DNA of 61,479 bases, taken from the NCBI GenBank assembly GCA_002786855.1, contig PCUU01000039.1:385-61863 (forward strand). The letters run 5' to 3'. The position numbers and the translations under genes are program-made. Under the pieces are notes generated by a model, which did no database searches, had not been told where the DNA came from, and saw only the letters and a list, made by a program, of their open reading frames with translations. This document shows, in pieces, positions 34,906 to 44,193 of this stretch. This stretch comes from Cytophagales bacterium CG12_big_fil_rev_8_21_14_0_65_40_12 (GTDB lineage: Bacteria; Bacteroidota; Bacteroidia; Cytophagales; Cyclobacteriaceae). Position 1 is the first letter of the stretch. Every line of letters starts with the position of its first letter.

Positions 34906-36243
34906 ATGCAACATATCGTAATTATAGGCAATGGAATTTCTGGCATCACTACGGCACGACACGTGCGAAAATTGAGCGATGCCAAAATCACAGTGATTTC
35001 TGCTGAAACTGACCATTTCTTCTCAAGAACTGCGCTCATGTATATCTACATGGGGCATATGAAATATGAGCATACTAAACCTTATGAAGATTGGTTTTGG
35101 AAGAAAAATAGGATTGAACTGAAGCGTGCTTATGTTCAATCAGTAGATACGAATGCAAAGTCTTTGACTTTTTCAGATGGTGAAAAAATGGCTTACGATA
35201 AGCTGGTAATTGCAACTGGTTCGAAATCCAATAAGTTCGGATGGCCAGGGCAGGATCTGAAGGGCGTTCAAGGACTCTACAGCTACCAAGATCTTGAAAC
35301 CATGGAAGAATTCACCAAAGGAATTTCTAGGGCCGTGATTGTGGGTGGCGGATTGATTGGTATTGAAATAGCCGAAATGCTTTTGTCTCGCAATATTCCC
35401 GTTACTTTTTTGGTGAGAGAAAAGAGTTTTTGGAATAATGTATTGCCCAAAGATGAATCAGAAATGATCAACCGTCATATCCGAGAACACCATATTGATT
35501 TACGATTAAATCACGAATTGAAAGAAATTGTATCTGACGAAAATGGCCGAGTAAAATCGATTTTAACAGGTACTGGCGAAGAGATTCCATGCCAATTTGT
35601 GGGCTTAACGGCTGGCGTTTCTCCAAATATCGACTTCTTAAAAAATTCTGGAATCGAGACTAAAAGAGGAGTACTCGTTGATCCATTTTTAAAAACCAAT
35701 GTCGATGATGTTTATGCCTTGGGAGATTGCGCTGAGTTCATCACTGCAAATGGAGAACGAAGACCCATCGAGCAAGTTTGGTATACTGGCCGAATGATGG
35801 GCGAGGCTTTGGCCCGAACGCTTTGCGGAAAACCAACTAAATATGAACCTGGACATTGGTTCAACTCTGCAAAATTCCTTGATATTGAATACCAGACTTA
35901 CGGCTGGGTATGGCCGCAGCCGAAAGCCAATGAAAATGATTTTTACTGGGAGCATGAAAACGGCAAAATCTGTCTTCGACTGCGCTGGGATAAATCCACT
36001 GGGAAATTACTGGGCGTTAATAATTTCGGCTTCAGGCTTCGACACCATGCTTTCGACAATTGGTTCAAGCAAGAACGAACAGTCGAGTATGTGCTTGAAC
36101 ATTTAAAAGACGCTAATTTTGATCCCGAGCTGTTCAAAACATACGAGCAAGCAATCGTTGATCAGTTCAATGCCGAAAACAAAACCAATATTCAGCTGAA
36201 AAAGAAAAGCTGGAAGAGAATTTTAGAACTAGTATCCAATTAG
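34906..36243 (+). CDS. FAD-dependent NAD(P)H oxidoreductase
   Basis: 445 residues of the pyridine nucleotide-disulfide class without an obvious redox-active CxxC. FAD-binding IIGNGISGITTARHVRKL at residue 5, a second Rossmann motif VIVGGGLIGIEIAEML near 146, and the C-terminal FAD motif VYALGDCAEF near 269. It resembles nitrite reductase/rubredoxin reductase-type oxidoreductases. A C-terminal extension (about 310-445), rich in Trp and Tyr, is not a standard dimerisation domain. Thirteen bases before the polyferredoxin gene, so the pair probably forms an electron-transfer chain from NAD(P)H to the membrane protein. Confidence 0.85.
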   Translation: MQHIVIIGNGISGITTARHVRKLSDAKITVISAETDHFFSRTALMYIYMGHMKYEHTKPYEDWFWKKNRIELKRAYVQSVDTNAKSLTFSDGEKMAYDKLVIATGSKSNKFGWPGQDLKGVQGLYSYQDLETMEEFTKGISRAVIVGGGLIGIEIAEMLLSRNIPVTFLVREKSFWNNVLPKDESEMINRHIREHHIDLRLNHELKEIVSDENGRVKSILTGTGEEIPCQFVGLTAGVSPNIDFLKNSGIETKRGVLVDPFLKTNVDDVYALGDCAEFITANGERRPIEQVWYTGRMMGEALARTLCGKPTKYEPGHWFNSAKFLDIEYQTYGWVWPQPKANENDFYWEHENGKICLRLRWDKSTGKLLGVNNFGFRLRHHAFDNWFKQERTVEYVLEHLKDANFDPELFKTYEQAIVDQFNAENKTNIQLKKKSWKRILELVSN

Positions 36244-36256
36244 AATCACCAAAAAT

Positions 36257-37675
36257 ATGTCATCAGTAGATCCAAGTTTATCTATAGCCAACCCTGACCC
36301 AAAGGATACAGATGTTATCCAAAAAGCGGGTTTGGCACTTGCCGGTTTGGGAGTGTTGGTACTCTTTTTATCATGGGGAAATGCAGGAATTCCAGCCACC
36401 ATTGGATTGCCCGTTGCCATATTGGGCATTTTGATTGGCACAACCATATATTCCGCAAGGCTTTACCTTAAACAACCAGAAGGCATTAAAAACAACGGGG
36501 TTATGTTCAAGAGTTTGACCAGCCGAGGGGTTTTAGGTTGGATTACAGGCATTGTGCTAACTGGTTTTTACGTCATCCTCTATTGGTTTCCAGAATACAT
36601 TGGCTTTAAAGCTTCGGGAAATGAAGGCTTTGTGGCCCTATTCGATCCTTTGAGCATGTTTTTTAAAGGCCAACCAGCAAGTCAATGGTTTCTATATGGC
36701 ACACTTTATACGCTTTGTATTACATCCTTAGGTATTAAATTCCTCTTTAAATACCGTCATAACCGATATCAATTCATTAGAACGTTGGTGGTAATTGCTA
36801 GTCAGTTGTTTCTCGCTTATTTAATTCCCGAGATACTTGAGGGCTTAAATTATAATGGAGAGATTATAAATGGTCAAGGGGCGTATTATGATGCAGATAT
36901 TAAGAACACTTGGCCGCTAGACTATGATTTCTTTTATGACTGGCATTTGGACGCAATGCAGCAGAAAGTCTACCAACCTGTGGGTATTTTATATCTAATT
37001 ATTGGTATAGCTATGTTCTTGGTGGTTACTCCCGTCATTACCTACTATGCTGGCAAAAGATGGTATTGCTCTTGGGTATGTGGTTGTGGAGGCTTGGCCG
37101 AAACTGCGGGAGATCCTTTCCGTCATTTATCTTCTAAGAAACTAGGCGCGTGGAAGCTGGAGCGCTGGTTAATTCACTCAGTGATGGTCTTCGTTTTTGT
37201 AATGACTGCTGCCACGATCTATGGCTACTTCTGGAATACAGGAGAAGTTTTCGGCCTAAATGTTTACAAGAACTTTCAGCAGCCTTATGGATTTCTAATT
37301 GGTGCTACTTTCTCTGGAGTGATTGGAGTTGGTTTCTATCCAATGCTTGGCAACCGTGTTTGGTGCAGGTTTGGTTGCCCAATGGCTGGCTACATGGGCA
37401 TCATTCAGCGATTCAAATCAAGGTTTAGAATTACCACCAATGGCGGCCAGTGTATTTCTTGCGGCAATTGCTCAACTTATTGCGAACAAGGTATTGACGT
37501 TCGGGCTTATGCCCAAAAAGGGCAAAATATAGTGCGTGCGAGCTGCGTAGGCTGTGGAATTTGTTCGGCAGTTTGCCCTAGAGGTGTGTTGAAACTAGAG
37601 AATGGCCCTGAAGAGCATCGCTACGATTTGCCTCCAATTATTATTGGCAACGAGAGTATTAAAGTGGCTGAATAA
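36257..37675 (+). CDS. Membrane polyferredoxin, NapH/NosR-like 4Fe-4S protein
   Basis: 472 residues. At least six membrane segments (about 25-44, 48-68, 97-118, 147-165, 174-192, 245-268, 305-325, 340-360). Cysteine motifs WYCSWVCGCGG (near 272) and WCRFGCPMAGYMG (near 371) are the NapH/NosR/CcoG-type loops, followed by two 4Fe-4S motifs, CISCGNCSTYC (near 397) and CVGCGICSAVCPRG (near 431). It would accept electrons from the FAD protein encoded 13 bases upstream and pass them to quinone or to an extracytoplasmic acceptor. No terminal oxidase or reductase gene is adjacent, so the acceptor is unknown. Confidence 0.86.
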   Translation: MSSVDPSLSIANPDPKDTDVIQKAGLALAGLGVLVLFLSWGNAGIPATIGLPVAILGILIGTTIYSARLYLKQPEGIKNNGVMFKSLTSRGVLGWITGIVLTGFYVILYWFPEYIGFKASGNEGFVALFDPLSMFFKGQPASQWFLYGTLYTLCITSLGIKFLFKYRHNRYQFIRTLVVIASQLFLAYLIPEILEGLNYNGEIINGQGAYYDADIKNTWPLDYDFFYDWHLDAMQQKVYQPVGILYLIIGIAMFLVVTPVITYYAGKRWYCSWVCGCGGLAETAGDPFRHLSSKKLGAWKLERWLIHSVMVFVFVMTAATIYGYFWNTGEVFGLNVYKNFQQPYGFLIGATFSGVIGVGFYPMLGNRVWCRFGCPMAGYMGIIQRFKSRFRITTNGGQCISCGNCSTYCEQGIDVRAYAQKGQNIVRASCVGCGICSAVCPRGVLKLENGPEEHRYDLPPIIIGNESIKVAE

Positions 37676-37677
37676 GA

Positions 37678-37701
37678 GTTAACAAAAACCATTTTGTTAA
37701 C
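37678..37701. terminator. First of two tandem hairpins
   Basis: GTTAACAAAA pairs with TTTTGTTAAC around ACCA (perfect 10-base arms), two bases after the polyferredoxin stop codon. The T-run is part of the stem, so activity as an intrinsic terminator is uncertain. Confidence 0.6.
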
Positions 37702-37702
37702 C

Positions 37703-37730
37703 GATTTGACAAAATGATTTTTGTCAAATC
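37703..37730. terminator. Second of two tandem hairpins
   Basis: GATTTGACAAAA pairs with TTTTGTCAAATC around TGAT (perfect 12-base arms). It overlaps the stop codon of the DinB-like gene and is one base after the first hairpin, so together they separate the convergent genes. Confidence 0.6.
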
Positions 37731-38208
37731 AGTCCTGCGCCAAAATCTCTTCAATCTGACCTAAGTGATGCTTTAGGTGGGCAATATAATCCTTGATGAA
37801 ATACTCAAGAGTCGTGGGTTGATCTGCGGGCACCGCTTTCCAAGCAATTTTGTCCAGTCTATGTTGCTTTCTTTCTTTGGTAAGCACATGATCGGGAATT
37901 TGCTTGATCAGATAATCTAAGTGAAGATTGTACTGTCTCCACAGAATTATAAGGTCGTGCCACTGAGCGCCAGCATAATTCTGATTGGCCACCCAAGCTT
38001 CTTGATCATAACCTTCAAAAATCAGGTCATCGCTAAATTGAGCTTTTACAAAACGGGCATGATTATTTGCAGCAGAATCAATCAAATGACCTACAATTTC
38101 TTGAATCGACCACTTGCCTGGGCCCATTCTTTGATTTGCATCACTCTCGGGCATTAAAATGAATCTTTCGAAGGCGACAAGTACTGTTTCTCGTAGGTTG
38201 TTTTGCAT
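37729..38208 (-). CDS. DinB-family protein
   Basis: 159 residues, an all-helical DinB/YfiT-like metalloprotein. The metal-ligand histidines are HLIDSAANNHARF near residue 37 and HLKHHLGQIEEIL at the end. Such proteins in Bacteroidota may be thiol transferases (bacillithiol-type) or stress proteins, but this cannot be read here. Single gene downstream of the metK terminator. Confidence 0.83.
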   Translation of the reverse strand: MQNNLRETVLVAFERFILMPESDANQRMGPGKWSIQEIVGHLIDSAANNHARFVKAQFSDDLIFEGYDQEAWVANQNYAGAQWHDLIILWRQYNLHLDYLIKQIPDHVLTKERKQHRLDKIAWKAVPADQPTTLEYFIKDYIAHLKHHLGQIEEILAQD

Positions 38209-38225
38209 AGTTGCTAGTTAAATAA

Positions 38226-38252
38226 AAAGCCCGACTCAATGAATCGGGCTTT
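38226..38252 (-). terminator. Terminator of metK
   Basis: On the minus strand AAAGCCCGA pairs with TCGGGCTTT around a short loop and continues into TTATTT, about 20 bases after the metK stop. Confidence 0.85.
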
Positions 38253-38272
38253 GAAATTAAGTTTTGAAATAT

Positions 38273-39526
38273 TTATAAACCGAAAGCGGCTTTTACTTTA
38301 TCAACGTAGTCCAGTTTTTCCCACGTGAAAAGCTCTACTTCTCTTTCGTAAGATTGACCATCCGAGCCGATGAAGCTTTTTGTAACCACTTCATTTTTTC
38401 TGCCCATGTGCCCATAAGCAGCAGTTTCGAGGTAAATAGGGTTTCTTAGTTTCAATCTAGTTTCGATAGCATATGGACGCATATCAAATACTTTAGACAC
38501 TATTTTAGCGATTTCTCCATCTGTCATATTCACATGAGACGTGCCATAGGTAGTTACGAAAATGCCCATAGGCTCAACGACACCAATCGCATAGGAAACT
38601 TGAACTAAAATTTCATCAGCCACACCAGCAGCCACCAAGTTTTTCGCAATATGGCGCGTTGCGTAAGCTGCGGAACGATCTACTTTTGAAGGATCTTTTC
38701 CAGAAAATGCTCCACCACCGTGCGCACCTTTTCCTCCATAAGTATCAACAATAATTTTTCTGCCTGTTAAACCCGTGTCACCATGAGGACCACCAATTAC
38801 GAACTTACCTGTTGGGTTAATGTGGTATTTAATATCATCATTGAACAAAGCCTGAAGACTTGCAGGCAATTTTGCTTTAACTCTTGGAATCAAAATGTTG
38901 ATGATGTCCTTTCTAATTTTAGCCAACATAATGTCATCAGCATCGAAATCATCGTGTTGTGTTGAAACTACGATACTATCAATTCTTTGAGGAACGTTAT
39001 CGTCAGAATATTCAATAGTCACCTGAGATTTTGCATCAGGTCTCAAATATTTGATTTCGTCAAGCTCTCTTCTTAAATCAGCAAGCTCTAAAAGAATTTT
39101 ATGAGAAAGGTCTAAAGCCAAAGGCATAAAGTTCTCGGTTTCCTTTGTGGCATAACCAAACATCATTCCTTGGTCGCCAGCGCCTTGGTCTTCTTTGTTC
39201 GCCCTATCTACTCCTTGGTTGATATCAGCAGATTGCTCATGAATTGCAGAAAGAACACCACAAGACTTACTATCGAATTGGTATTCAGCTTTGTTGTAAC
39301 CGATTTTCTCAATTACTTGCCTGGCAATTCTTTGAACGTCTAAGTAGGTATTTGATTTAACCTCACCGGCCAAAACAACCTGACCAGTAGTCACCAAAGT
39401 TTCACAAGCCACTTTTGAATCTGGGTCAAAGGCTAAGAAGTTATCAATTAGCGCATCAGAAATTTGATCTGAAACTTTATCTGGATGGCCTTCTGAAACA
39501 GACTCCGAAGTAAATAGGTATGACAT
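38273..39526 (-). CDS. metK: S-adenosylmethionine synthase
   Basis: 417 residues. Makes S-adenosylmethionine from methionine and ATP. Landmarks: [20 protein letters not shown] at the N-terminus, [12 protein letters not shown] near residue 113, and [20 protein letters not shown] near 262. A promoter fitting the Bacteroidota consensus with one mismatch is about 35 bases before the ATG; the leader of roughly 25 bases is too short for a SAM riboswitch. Several methyltransferases in the window depend on its product. Confidence 0.97.
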   Translation of the reverse strand: MSYLFTSESVSEGHPDKVSDQISDALIDNFLAFDPDSKVACETLVTTGQVVLAGEVKSNTYLDVQRIARQVIEKIGYNKAEYQFDSKSCGVLSAIHEQSADINQGVDRANKEDQGAGDQGMMFGYATKETENFMPLALDLSHKILLELADLRRELDEIKYLRPDAKSQVTIEYSDDNVPQRIDSIVVSTQHDDFDADDIMLAKIRKDIINILIPRVKAKLPASLQALFNDDIKYHINPTGKFVIGGPHGDTGLTGRKIIVDTYGGKGAHGGGAFSGKDPSKVDRSAAYATRHIAKNLVAAGVADEILVQVSYAIGVVEPMGIFVTTYGTSHVNMTDGEIAKIVSKVFDMRPYAIETRLKLRNPIYLETAAYGHMGRKNEVVTKSFIGSDGQSYEREVELFTWEKLDYVDKVKAAFGL

Positions 39527-39558
39527 ATTTTATGATTTGATTTTAATTAATAGGCCTG

Positions 39559-39589
39559 CAAAATTAGTCCTTTGATTTGATTATGAAAA
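39559..39589 (-). promoter_or_regulatory. Promoter of metK
   Basis: On the minus strand TTTT (39589-39586), 19 bases, then TAATTTTG (39566-39559). The -7 box is exact and the -33 box has one mismatch. Confidence 0.7.
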
Positions 39590-39604
39590 TAAAAGTTTTG
39601 ATTA

Positions 39605-40315
39605 CTACTTACTGTACAGCAGAAAGATAGCTGGCGTCTTTTTCATTTCAACATCGCTAAGCTTCCATTTACCAATTGACTTTGTAATTATTTGTTCCGA
39701 AGCGCCTGTTATATCCTTCGCTACACACAGAAATGTATCCTGACGGGCGGTTTTCAAGATATCATTCAATAATGACTCATTCCGATAGGGCGTGTCCATA
39801 AAGATTTGAGTGACATCCCGCAGGTTAGACTCCTTTTCTAAATCTCGAATGGCTTGTTGTCTTGCTTTCCTGTCAATGGGTAAGTAGCCATGAAACATAA
39901 ATGATTGACCATTGAAACCGCTTGCCATTAGCGCTAGCAAAATGGATGACGGCCCTACCAAAGGATTTACTTTTACTCCAAATTGATGTGCCATATGGAC
40001 CAATCTTGCGCCTGGATCGGCTACTCCGGGGCAACCTGACTCTGAAATTACTCCAATATTTTTCCCAGATAGCGCTGGTTGTATTAGATCAAAACAGGCT
40101 TCGAAAGTGGTTTTCTTGTCAAGGATTTCAAACTGTAGTTCTTCAATGACTAAGCCCAACTTTAAGGAGCTTAAATACCTCCTAACTGTCCTTAATTCCT
40201 CCACATAAAACAGATCGCATTTTAGAATGGCGCTTTTCACATGCTCAGGAATTACAAGATTCTGTGTGTCAGCGGCAATAATATTGGGGATTAAAAATAT
40301 CTCTCCGTTAGGCAT
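39605..40315 (-). CDS. Tetrapyrrole-methylase-fold SAM methyltransferase, short RsmI-like
   Basis: 236 residues of the tetrapyrrole (corrin/porphyrin) methylase fold. Features: IFLIPNIIAADTQNLVIP at the start, GVISESGCPGVADPGARLVHMAHQFGVKVNPLVGPSS near 93, FMDTPYRNESL near 170. It resembles RsmI, the 2'-O-methyltransferase of 16S rRNA C1402, but is about 50 residues shorter, lacking the RsmI C-terminal domain. Bacteroidota often have both a full RsmI and this short form. Substrate unproven. Its start overlaps the preceding hydrolase gene by eight bases. Confidence 0.85.
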   Translation of the reverse strand: MPNGEIFLIPNIIAADTQNLVIPEHVKSAILKCDLFYVEELRTVRRYLSSLKLGLVIEELQFEILDKKTTFEACFDLIQPALSGKNIGVISESGCPGVADPGARLVHMAHQFGVKVNPLVGPSSILLALMASGFNGQSFMFHGYLPIDRKARQQAIRDLEKESNLRDVTQIFMDTPYRNESLLNDILKTARQDTFLCVAKDITGASEQIITKSIGKWKLSDVEMKKTPAIFLLYSK

Positions 40316-41075
40316 TTTCTAAGAATTTAGATGCGTTTTGAAAAAACTCATCTGGGGCTTCGGCATGCAGCCAATGCCCTGATCCAGCAATTGTTTCAAC
40401 CCTAGAGTTCGTGAAAATGGAGTGAATCAAGTTAATATCTGAATCCAGAATGTAATCAGATTTACCACCTCTTAAAAAAAGAGTAGGCTTGGCATATGTA
40501 GCATTTTGATTCAATCCTTTGCCTACCTGCTCAATCTCTTGTGCAATTCCATTCAAGTTAACTTTCCATTCAAAGTCATCTCCATTTCTACCTAAATTCT
40601 TTAGGAGAAACTGACGCGTCCCAAAATCTTCAATAAACTTGGCGAGTTGATCGTCCGCTTCTTTGCGTGAGTCCAAAGTTTTGAGATTTATCGAAAACAA
40701 ACCTTTCAAAATCGTGGCATGATGCACTGGATAATACTTAGGGCCAATATCTGCAATAATTAATTTTTTCACTTTTGAAGGTGAATTCACAGCAAACTCC
40801 ATAGCTGTTTTTCCGCCCATTGAATGGCCGATAATATCAGCTGATTCAATCTTCTCGGCCTGCATAAAACCCTCTAAATCTTTGGCCATTGCAGCATAGG
40901 AGAACTCACTGCTATGAAAGGACTGTCCATGATTGCGTTGATCGATTAAATACACTGTATGTTTTTCAGCGAAGCGTTTGCCTAAGGTCAGCCAATTGTC
41001 AGAGGAGCCAAAAAGGCCATGAAGTATAATCAGTGGAGTTCCTTCTCCCAAAGTTCTAAAATAGAGTTGCTCCAT
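40308..41075 (-). CDS. Alpha/beta hydrolase, YbfF-like
   Basis: 255 residues with HGLFGSSDNW (oxyanion region, near 19), the nucleophile elbow GHSMGGKTAME (Ser near 94) and a catalytic histidine in GSGHWLHAEAP near 235. YbfF-type esterase or thioesterase activity is likely, with the substrate unknown. It starts on the base that ends pdxJ (TAATG overlap) and overlaps the downstream methylase gene by eight bases, a tight pdxJ-hydrolase-methylase operon. Confidence 0.88.
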   Translation of the reverse strand: MEQLYFRTLGEGTPLIILHGLFGSSDNWLTLGKRFAEKHTVYLIDQRNHGQSFHSSEFSYAAMAKDLEGFMQAEKIESADIIGHSMGGKTAMEFAVNSPSKVKKLIIADIGPKYYPVHHATILKGLFSINLKTLDSRKEADDQLAKFIEDFGTRQFLLKNLGRNGDDFEWKVNLNGIAQEIEQVGKGLNQNATYAKPTLFLRGGKSDYILDSDINLIHSIFTNSRVETIAGSGHWLHAEAPDEFFQNASKFLENA

Positions 41076-41788
41076 TATTTTAAAGCTCTTAAATAAAGTT
41101 GAATAGTATTTTCTAGGCCAAGATAAAGAGCGTCACAAATTAGGGCATGACCAATTGATACTTCGGCCATAAATGGAATAGATTGCTTTAGAAAAGCCAA
41201 ATTCTTTAAGTCAAGGTCATGACCTGCATTGATGCCCAAGTCCAATTCCTGAGCTTTTTTGGCCGCAGCAACATATTCCCGAACTGCTAACTCTTTATTT
41301 CCTGAAAATTGAGAAGCGTACATTTCAGTATAAAGTTCAATTCGATCGGTGCCAACCGCTGCCGCACCTTCAACCATTTTGATTTCTGGCGCAACAAAAA
41401 TAGAAACTCTTACCCCAACCGATTTTAGCTCTGATATTACTGATTTTAGAAAATCAGCATGTTCAATAGTATCCCATCCGGCATTTGATGTTAACACATT
41501 TGGCGGGTCGGGAACGAGCGTTGCTTGCTCAGGTTTTACCGATTTCACCATTTCAATAAATCGTTCATCGGGATATCCCTCGATATTAAATTCAGTGTTG
41601 ACTACCTTTTTGAGGTCATAAACATCCTTAGTAGTAATATGCCTTTCGTCTGGCCTAGGGTGGATCGTAATGCCTTGGGCACCGAAACGCTCGCAATCCA
41701 TTGCCACCTGAACAACATTAGGGTTATTTCCTCCACGAGCATTTCTAATTGTGGCTATCTTATTGATGTTGACGCTAAGCTTGGTCAT
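41075..41788 (-). CDS. pdxJ: Pyridoxine 5'-phosphate synthase
   Basis: 237 residues. Condenses 1-deoxyxylulose 5-phosphate with aminoacetone phosphate in the DXP-dependent vitamin B6 pathway. TIM-barrel protein with [17 protein letters not shown] at residue 3, [13 protein letters not shown] near 35, and the phosphate-binding [10 protein letters not shown] and [16 protein letters not shown] segments near the end. It begins the operon with the hydrolase and the RsmI-like gene. pdxA is not present in the window. Confidence 0.95.
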   Translation of the reverse strand: MTKLSVNINKIATIRNARGGNNPNVVQVAMDCERFGAQGITIHPRPDERHITTKDVYDLKKVVNTEFNIEGYPDERFIEMVKSVKPEQATLVPDPPNVLTSNAGWDTIEHADFLKSVISELKSVGVRVSIFVAPEIKMVEGAAAVGTDRIELYTEMYASQFSGNKELAVREYVAAAKKAQELDLGINAGHDLDLKNLAFLKQSIPFMAEVSIGHALICDALYLGLENTIQLYLRALK

Positions 41789-41853
41789 CTAATATTTTTA
41801 TTTCTCTAAATTGCATGCAAGTTAATGATTTCATTGATCGTAAAAATTTTGAC

Positions 41854-42306
41854 ATGAGCCTGAAACAACAAATAGATGCAGATATTAAATCTGCAATGCT
41901 TGAAAAACGCAAAAATGATTTAACAGCTTTAAGGGCGATTAAATCAATGATTCTTTTGGCCGAAACCGAAAAAGGCAATAACGAGGGAATTACAGAAGAC
42001 GCTGAAATGAAGCTTTTGGTAAAGGCTGTAAAACAACGTAGAGACTCTGCTCAAATTTATAAAGACCAGAATAGAGAAGACCTTTATGCCATTGAAATGG
42101 CCGAAGTTGCTATTATTGAGCAATATCTTCCGAAGCAATTAAGCGAGGCTGAATTAGAAGCTGCTGTAAGGGATGTAATTGCGCAAGTTGGTGCCAATGG
42201 ACCTCAGGATATGGGCAAAGTAATGGGTGCTGCCAGCAAAGCGCTAGCAGGAAAAGCCGATGGCAAAGCCATCTCAACCGTTGTTAAAAATTTATTGAGC
42301 GCATAA
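41854..42306 (+). CDS. GatB/YqeY domain-containing protein
   Basis: 150 residues. An N-terminal helical part (MSLKQQIDADIKSAMLEKRK) and a C-terminal domain with YLPKQLSEAELEAAVRDVI and MGKVMGAASKALAGKADGK. Similar to the tRNA-binding tail of GatB, but as a stand-alone protein of unknown role. ATG at 41854 agrees with family starts; an in-frame ATG 13 codons earlier would lie in the divergent promoter region. It starts the run with cvpA and pabA. Confidence 0.87.
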   Translation: MSLKQQIDADIKSAMLEKRKNDLTALRAIKSMILLAETEKGNNEGITEDAEMKLLVKAVKQRRDSAQIYKDQNREDLYAIEMAEVAIIEQYLPKQLSEAELEAAVRDVIAQVGANGPQDMGKVMGAASKALAGKADGKAISTVVKNLLSA

Positions 42307-42309
42307 AGT

Positions 42310-42840
42310 TTGAAAACCCTAGATATCATACTACTGATACCGCTGGTCTTTGGGGCCGTTATGGGTTTTAAAAAGGGTTTATTGCTCGAAATAATTGGTA
42401 TCCTAGCATTTATTCTCGCCATAATTGGTGGGTTTAAGTTGATGGAATTGGGCATTGGTTATCTGCAAAAGCATATTGAAGGCATGGATCACTGGCTGCC
42501 TTTCATTTCTTTTTTAATCATTTTCCTGGTCATCATTCTTTTGATCAATATGCTGGGTAAAGTCTTGAAAAAGATGATCGATATGACTCTCCTAGGTGGT
42601 TTCGATAATTTTGCAGGAGCGATTGTTGGCATTGCCAAGTGGGCAATTGGTCTTAGTATAGTGCTTTGGCTTTTTGCAAATTCCGGAGTAGTACTGCCCG
42701 GCCAAGATGAAGATTTAGTGCTTTACCCCTACTTAGCCGATTTAGGCCCTAATATCATAGAAGCATTGAATTTTGTGCTTCCGTTTGCTCAAGAAATGTT
42801 AGAGTCTATAAAAGAGATGGTCTCTCCTCAAATCCCTTGA
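42310..42840 (+). CDS. CvpA-family membrane protein
   Basis: 176 residues with four membrane segments (about 3-20, 25-45, 60-80, 95-120). The CvpA signature (LDIILLIPLVFGAVMGFKKGLL, ILAFILAIIGG) is visible. CvpA is required for colicin V production in E. coli and may affect envelope stress or biofilm; the role here is unknown. It begins with TTG, three bases after the YqeY stop. The last four bases overlap the pabA start. Confidence 0.85.
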   Translation: MKTLDIILLIPLVFGAVMGFKKGLLLEIIGILAFILAIIGGFKLMELGIGYLQKHIEGMDHWLPFISFLIIFLVIILLINMLGKVLKKMIDMTLLGGFDNFAGAIVGIAKWAIGLSIVLWLFANSGVVLPGQDEDLVLYPYLADLGPNIIEALNFVLPFAQEMLESIKEMVSPQIP

Positions 42841-43403
42841 TCCTGATTTTCGATAATTACGACTCATTTACCTATAACCTTGTTGACTATTTTGGGCAGA
42901 TAGGAATTAGGACTGAGGTCATCAGAAATGATTTCCCTTTGGCAGAAATTGATTTCAATAAGTATTCTGGCATTGTATTGTCTCCTGGCCCAGAAAAGCC
43001 ATACGATGCAGGCAACTTGATGAAAGTGGTCGAAAACCAAATCGGTAAAAGGCCAATGCTGGGCATTTGTTTAGGCCATCAGGCAATTGGCCAATATTTG
43101 GGGGCAAAACTGGTTAAAGCAAGTTATCCAATGCATGGGAAGCTTTCTACTATTCATGTAGAAGGGGAAATTCTTTTCAAAAGCTTACCTTCAACTTTTA
43201 ATGTTGTGAGGTACCATTCTTTGGTCCTTCAAAATTTACCCAGTGCTTTGAAAGCTGTAGCCTATACAAAACAGCAAGAACTGATGGCTTTCGAGAGTCA
43301 TGAATTCAAAGTAGCAGGAATTCAGTTTCATCCAGAAGCTATTTTAACAGAGTATGGATTAGAAATGCTAAAAAATTGGGCGACTTTTTATAATATTGTT
43401 TAA
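42837..43403 (+). CDS. pabA: Anthranilate/aminodeoxychorismate synthase component II (glutamine amidotransferase)
   Basis: 188 residues, class I glutamine amidotransferase. FDNYDSFTYNLVDYFGQ at residue 4, catalytic cysteine in LGICLGHQAIGQYLG near 78, and the His-Glu pair in IQFHPEAILTEYG near 168. It supplies ammonia to TrpE or PabB; with no trp genes around, PabA or a bifunctional role is likelier than TrpG. The start codon is TTG, overlapping the cvpA stop by four bases. Confidence 0.88.
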   Translation: MILIFDNYDSFTYNLVDYFGQIGIRTEVIRNDFPLAEIDFNKYSGIVLSPGPEKPYDAGNLMKVVENQIGKRPMLGICLGHQAIGQYLGAKLVKASYPMHGKLSTIHVEGEILFKSLPSTFNVVRYHSLVLQNLPSALKAVAYTKQQELMAFESHEFKVAGIQFHPEAILTEYGLEMLKNWATFYNIV

Positions 43404-43428
43404 ATCGTTAGTTAAAACCTATAGAGGA

Positions 43429-44193
43429 ATGGCGTTAGAAATTAAAGAAGACAAGGGCTATCAATACATAGATGAAGGACAAGGTGAGGTGATTGTCTTG
43501 CTTCATGGGCTTTTTGGAGCTTTAAGCAATTGGGAAAGTGTAGTCAATGCCTTTTCCTCGGAGTACAGGGTAATGATCCCTCTCCTACCCATTTATGAAA
43601 TGCCAATTAAGCAAGCTGGGCTCGAAGGCTTAGTACAACACTTAGAAGGCTTCGTAAAACTCAAGAACCTCAGCAACATGAAGTTAATGGGTAATTCTTT
43701 GGGAGGCCACGTTGGTTTGATTTACACTTTAGCCAACCCTGACAAAGTGAATGGCCTTATTCTCACAGGTAGTTCTGGGCTTTTTGAAAACTCCATGGGA
43801 GGTAGTTTCCCTAAACGAGGAAGCTACGAATACATAAAAGAAAGAGTAGAATACACCTTCTACGATCCAAAAACAGTTACTCCTGAATACATTCAAGAAG
43901 TTTTTGATACAACAAAGAGCATTCCTAAGTGTATGCGCATAGTTGCCATCGCCAAATCTGCGCAAAGGCATAATATGGCTAAGGAAGTTCCTAATATTAA
44001 AGTACCCACTTTATTGATTTGGGGACTGAACGACACCATTACGCCACCCCTTGTCGCACACGAATTTGATCGTTTGATCCCAAATACGAAACTTAGGTTC
44101 ATAGATAAGTGTTGTCATGCACCAATGATGGAACATCCTGAGTTGTTTAATGAAATACTGAAAGAGTTTTTGGACGAACAAAAAGCAGCATGA
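43429..44193 (+). CDS. Alpha/beta hydrolase
   Basis: 254 residues with LLHGLFGALSNW near 22, nucleophile elbow LMGNSLGGHVGL (Ser near 91), and a catalytic histidine in DKCCHAPMMEHPE near 233. Esterase, lipase or C-C hydrolase of unknown substrate. The ATG at 43429 follows AGAGGA; an earlier in-frame TTG overlaps pabA and is less likely. It ends in an ATGA overlap with the next gene. Confidence 0.87.
   Translation: MALEIKEDKGYQYIDEGQGEVIVLLHGLFGALSNWESVVNAFSSEYRVMIPLLPIYEMPIKQAGLEGLVQHLEGFVKLKNLSNMKLMGNSLGGHVGLIYTLANPDKVNGLILTGSSGLFENSMGGSFPKRGSYEYIKERVEYTFYDPKTVTPEYIQEVFDTTKSIPKCMRIVAIAKSAQRHNMAKEVPNIKVPTLLIWGLNDTITPPLVAHEFDRLIPNTKLRFIDKCCHAPMMEHPELFNEILKEFLDEQKAA

Noticed and set aside
39527-39604. 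SAM riboswitch upstream of metK
   Set aside because: The predicted leader is about 25 bases, too short for any known SAM aptamer, and the region is simple AT-rich sequence with a promoter.
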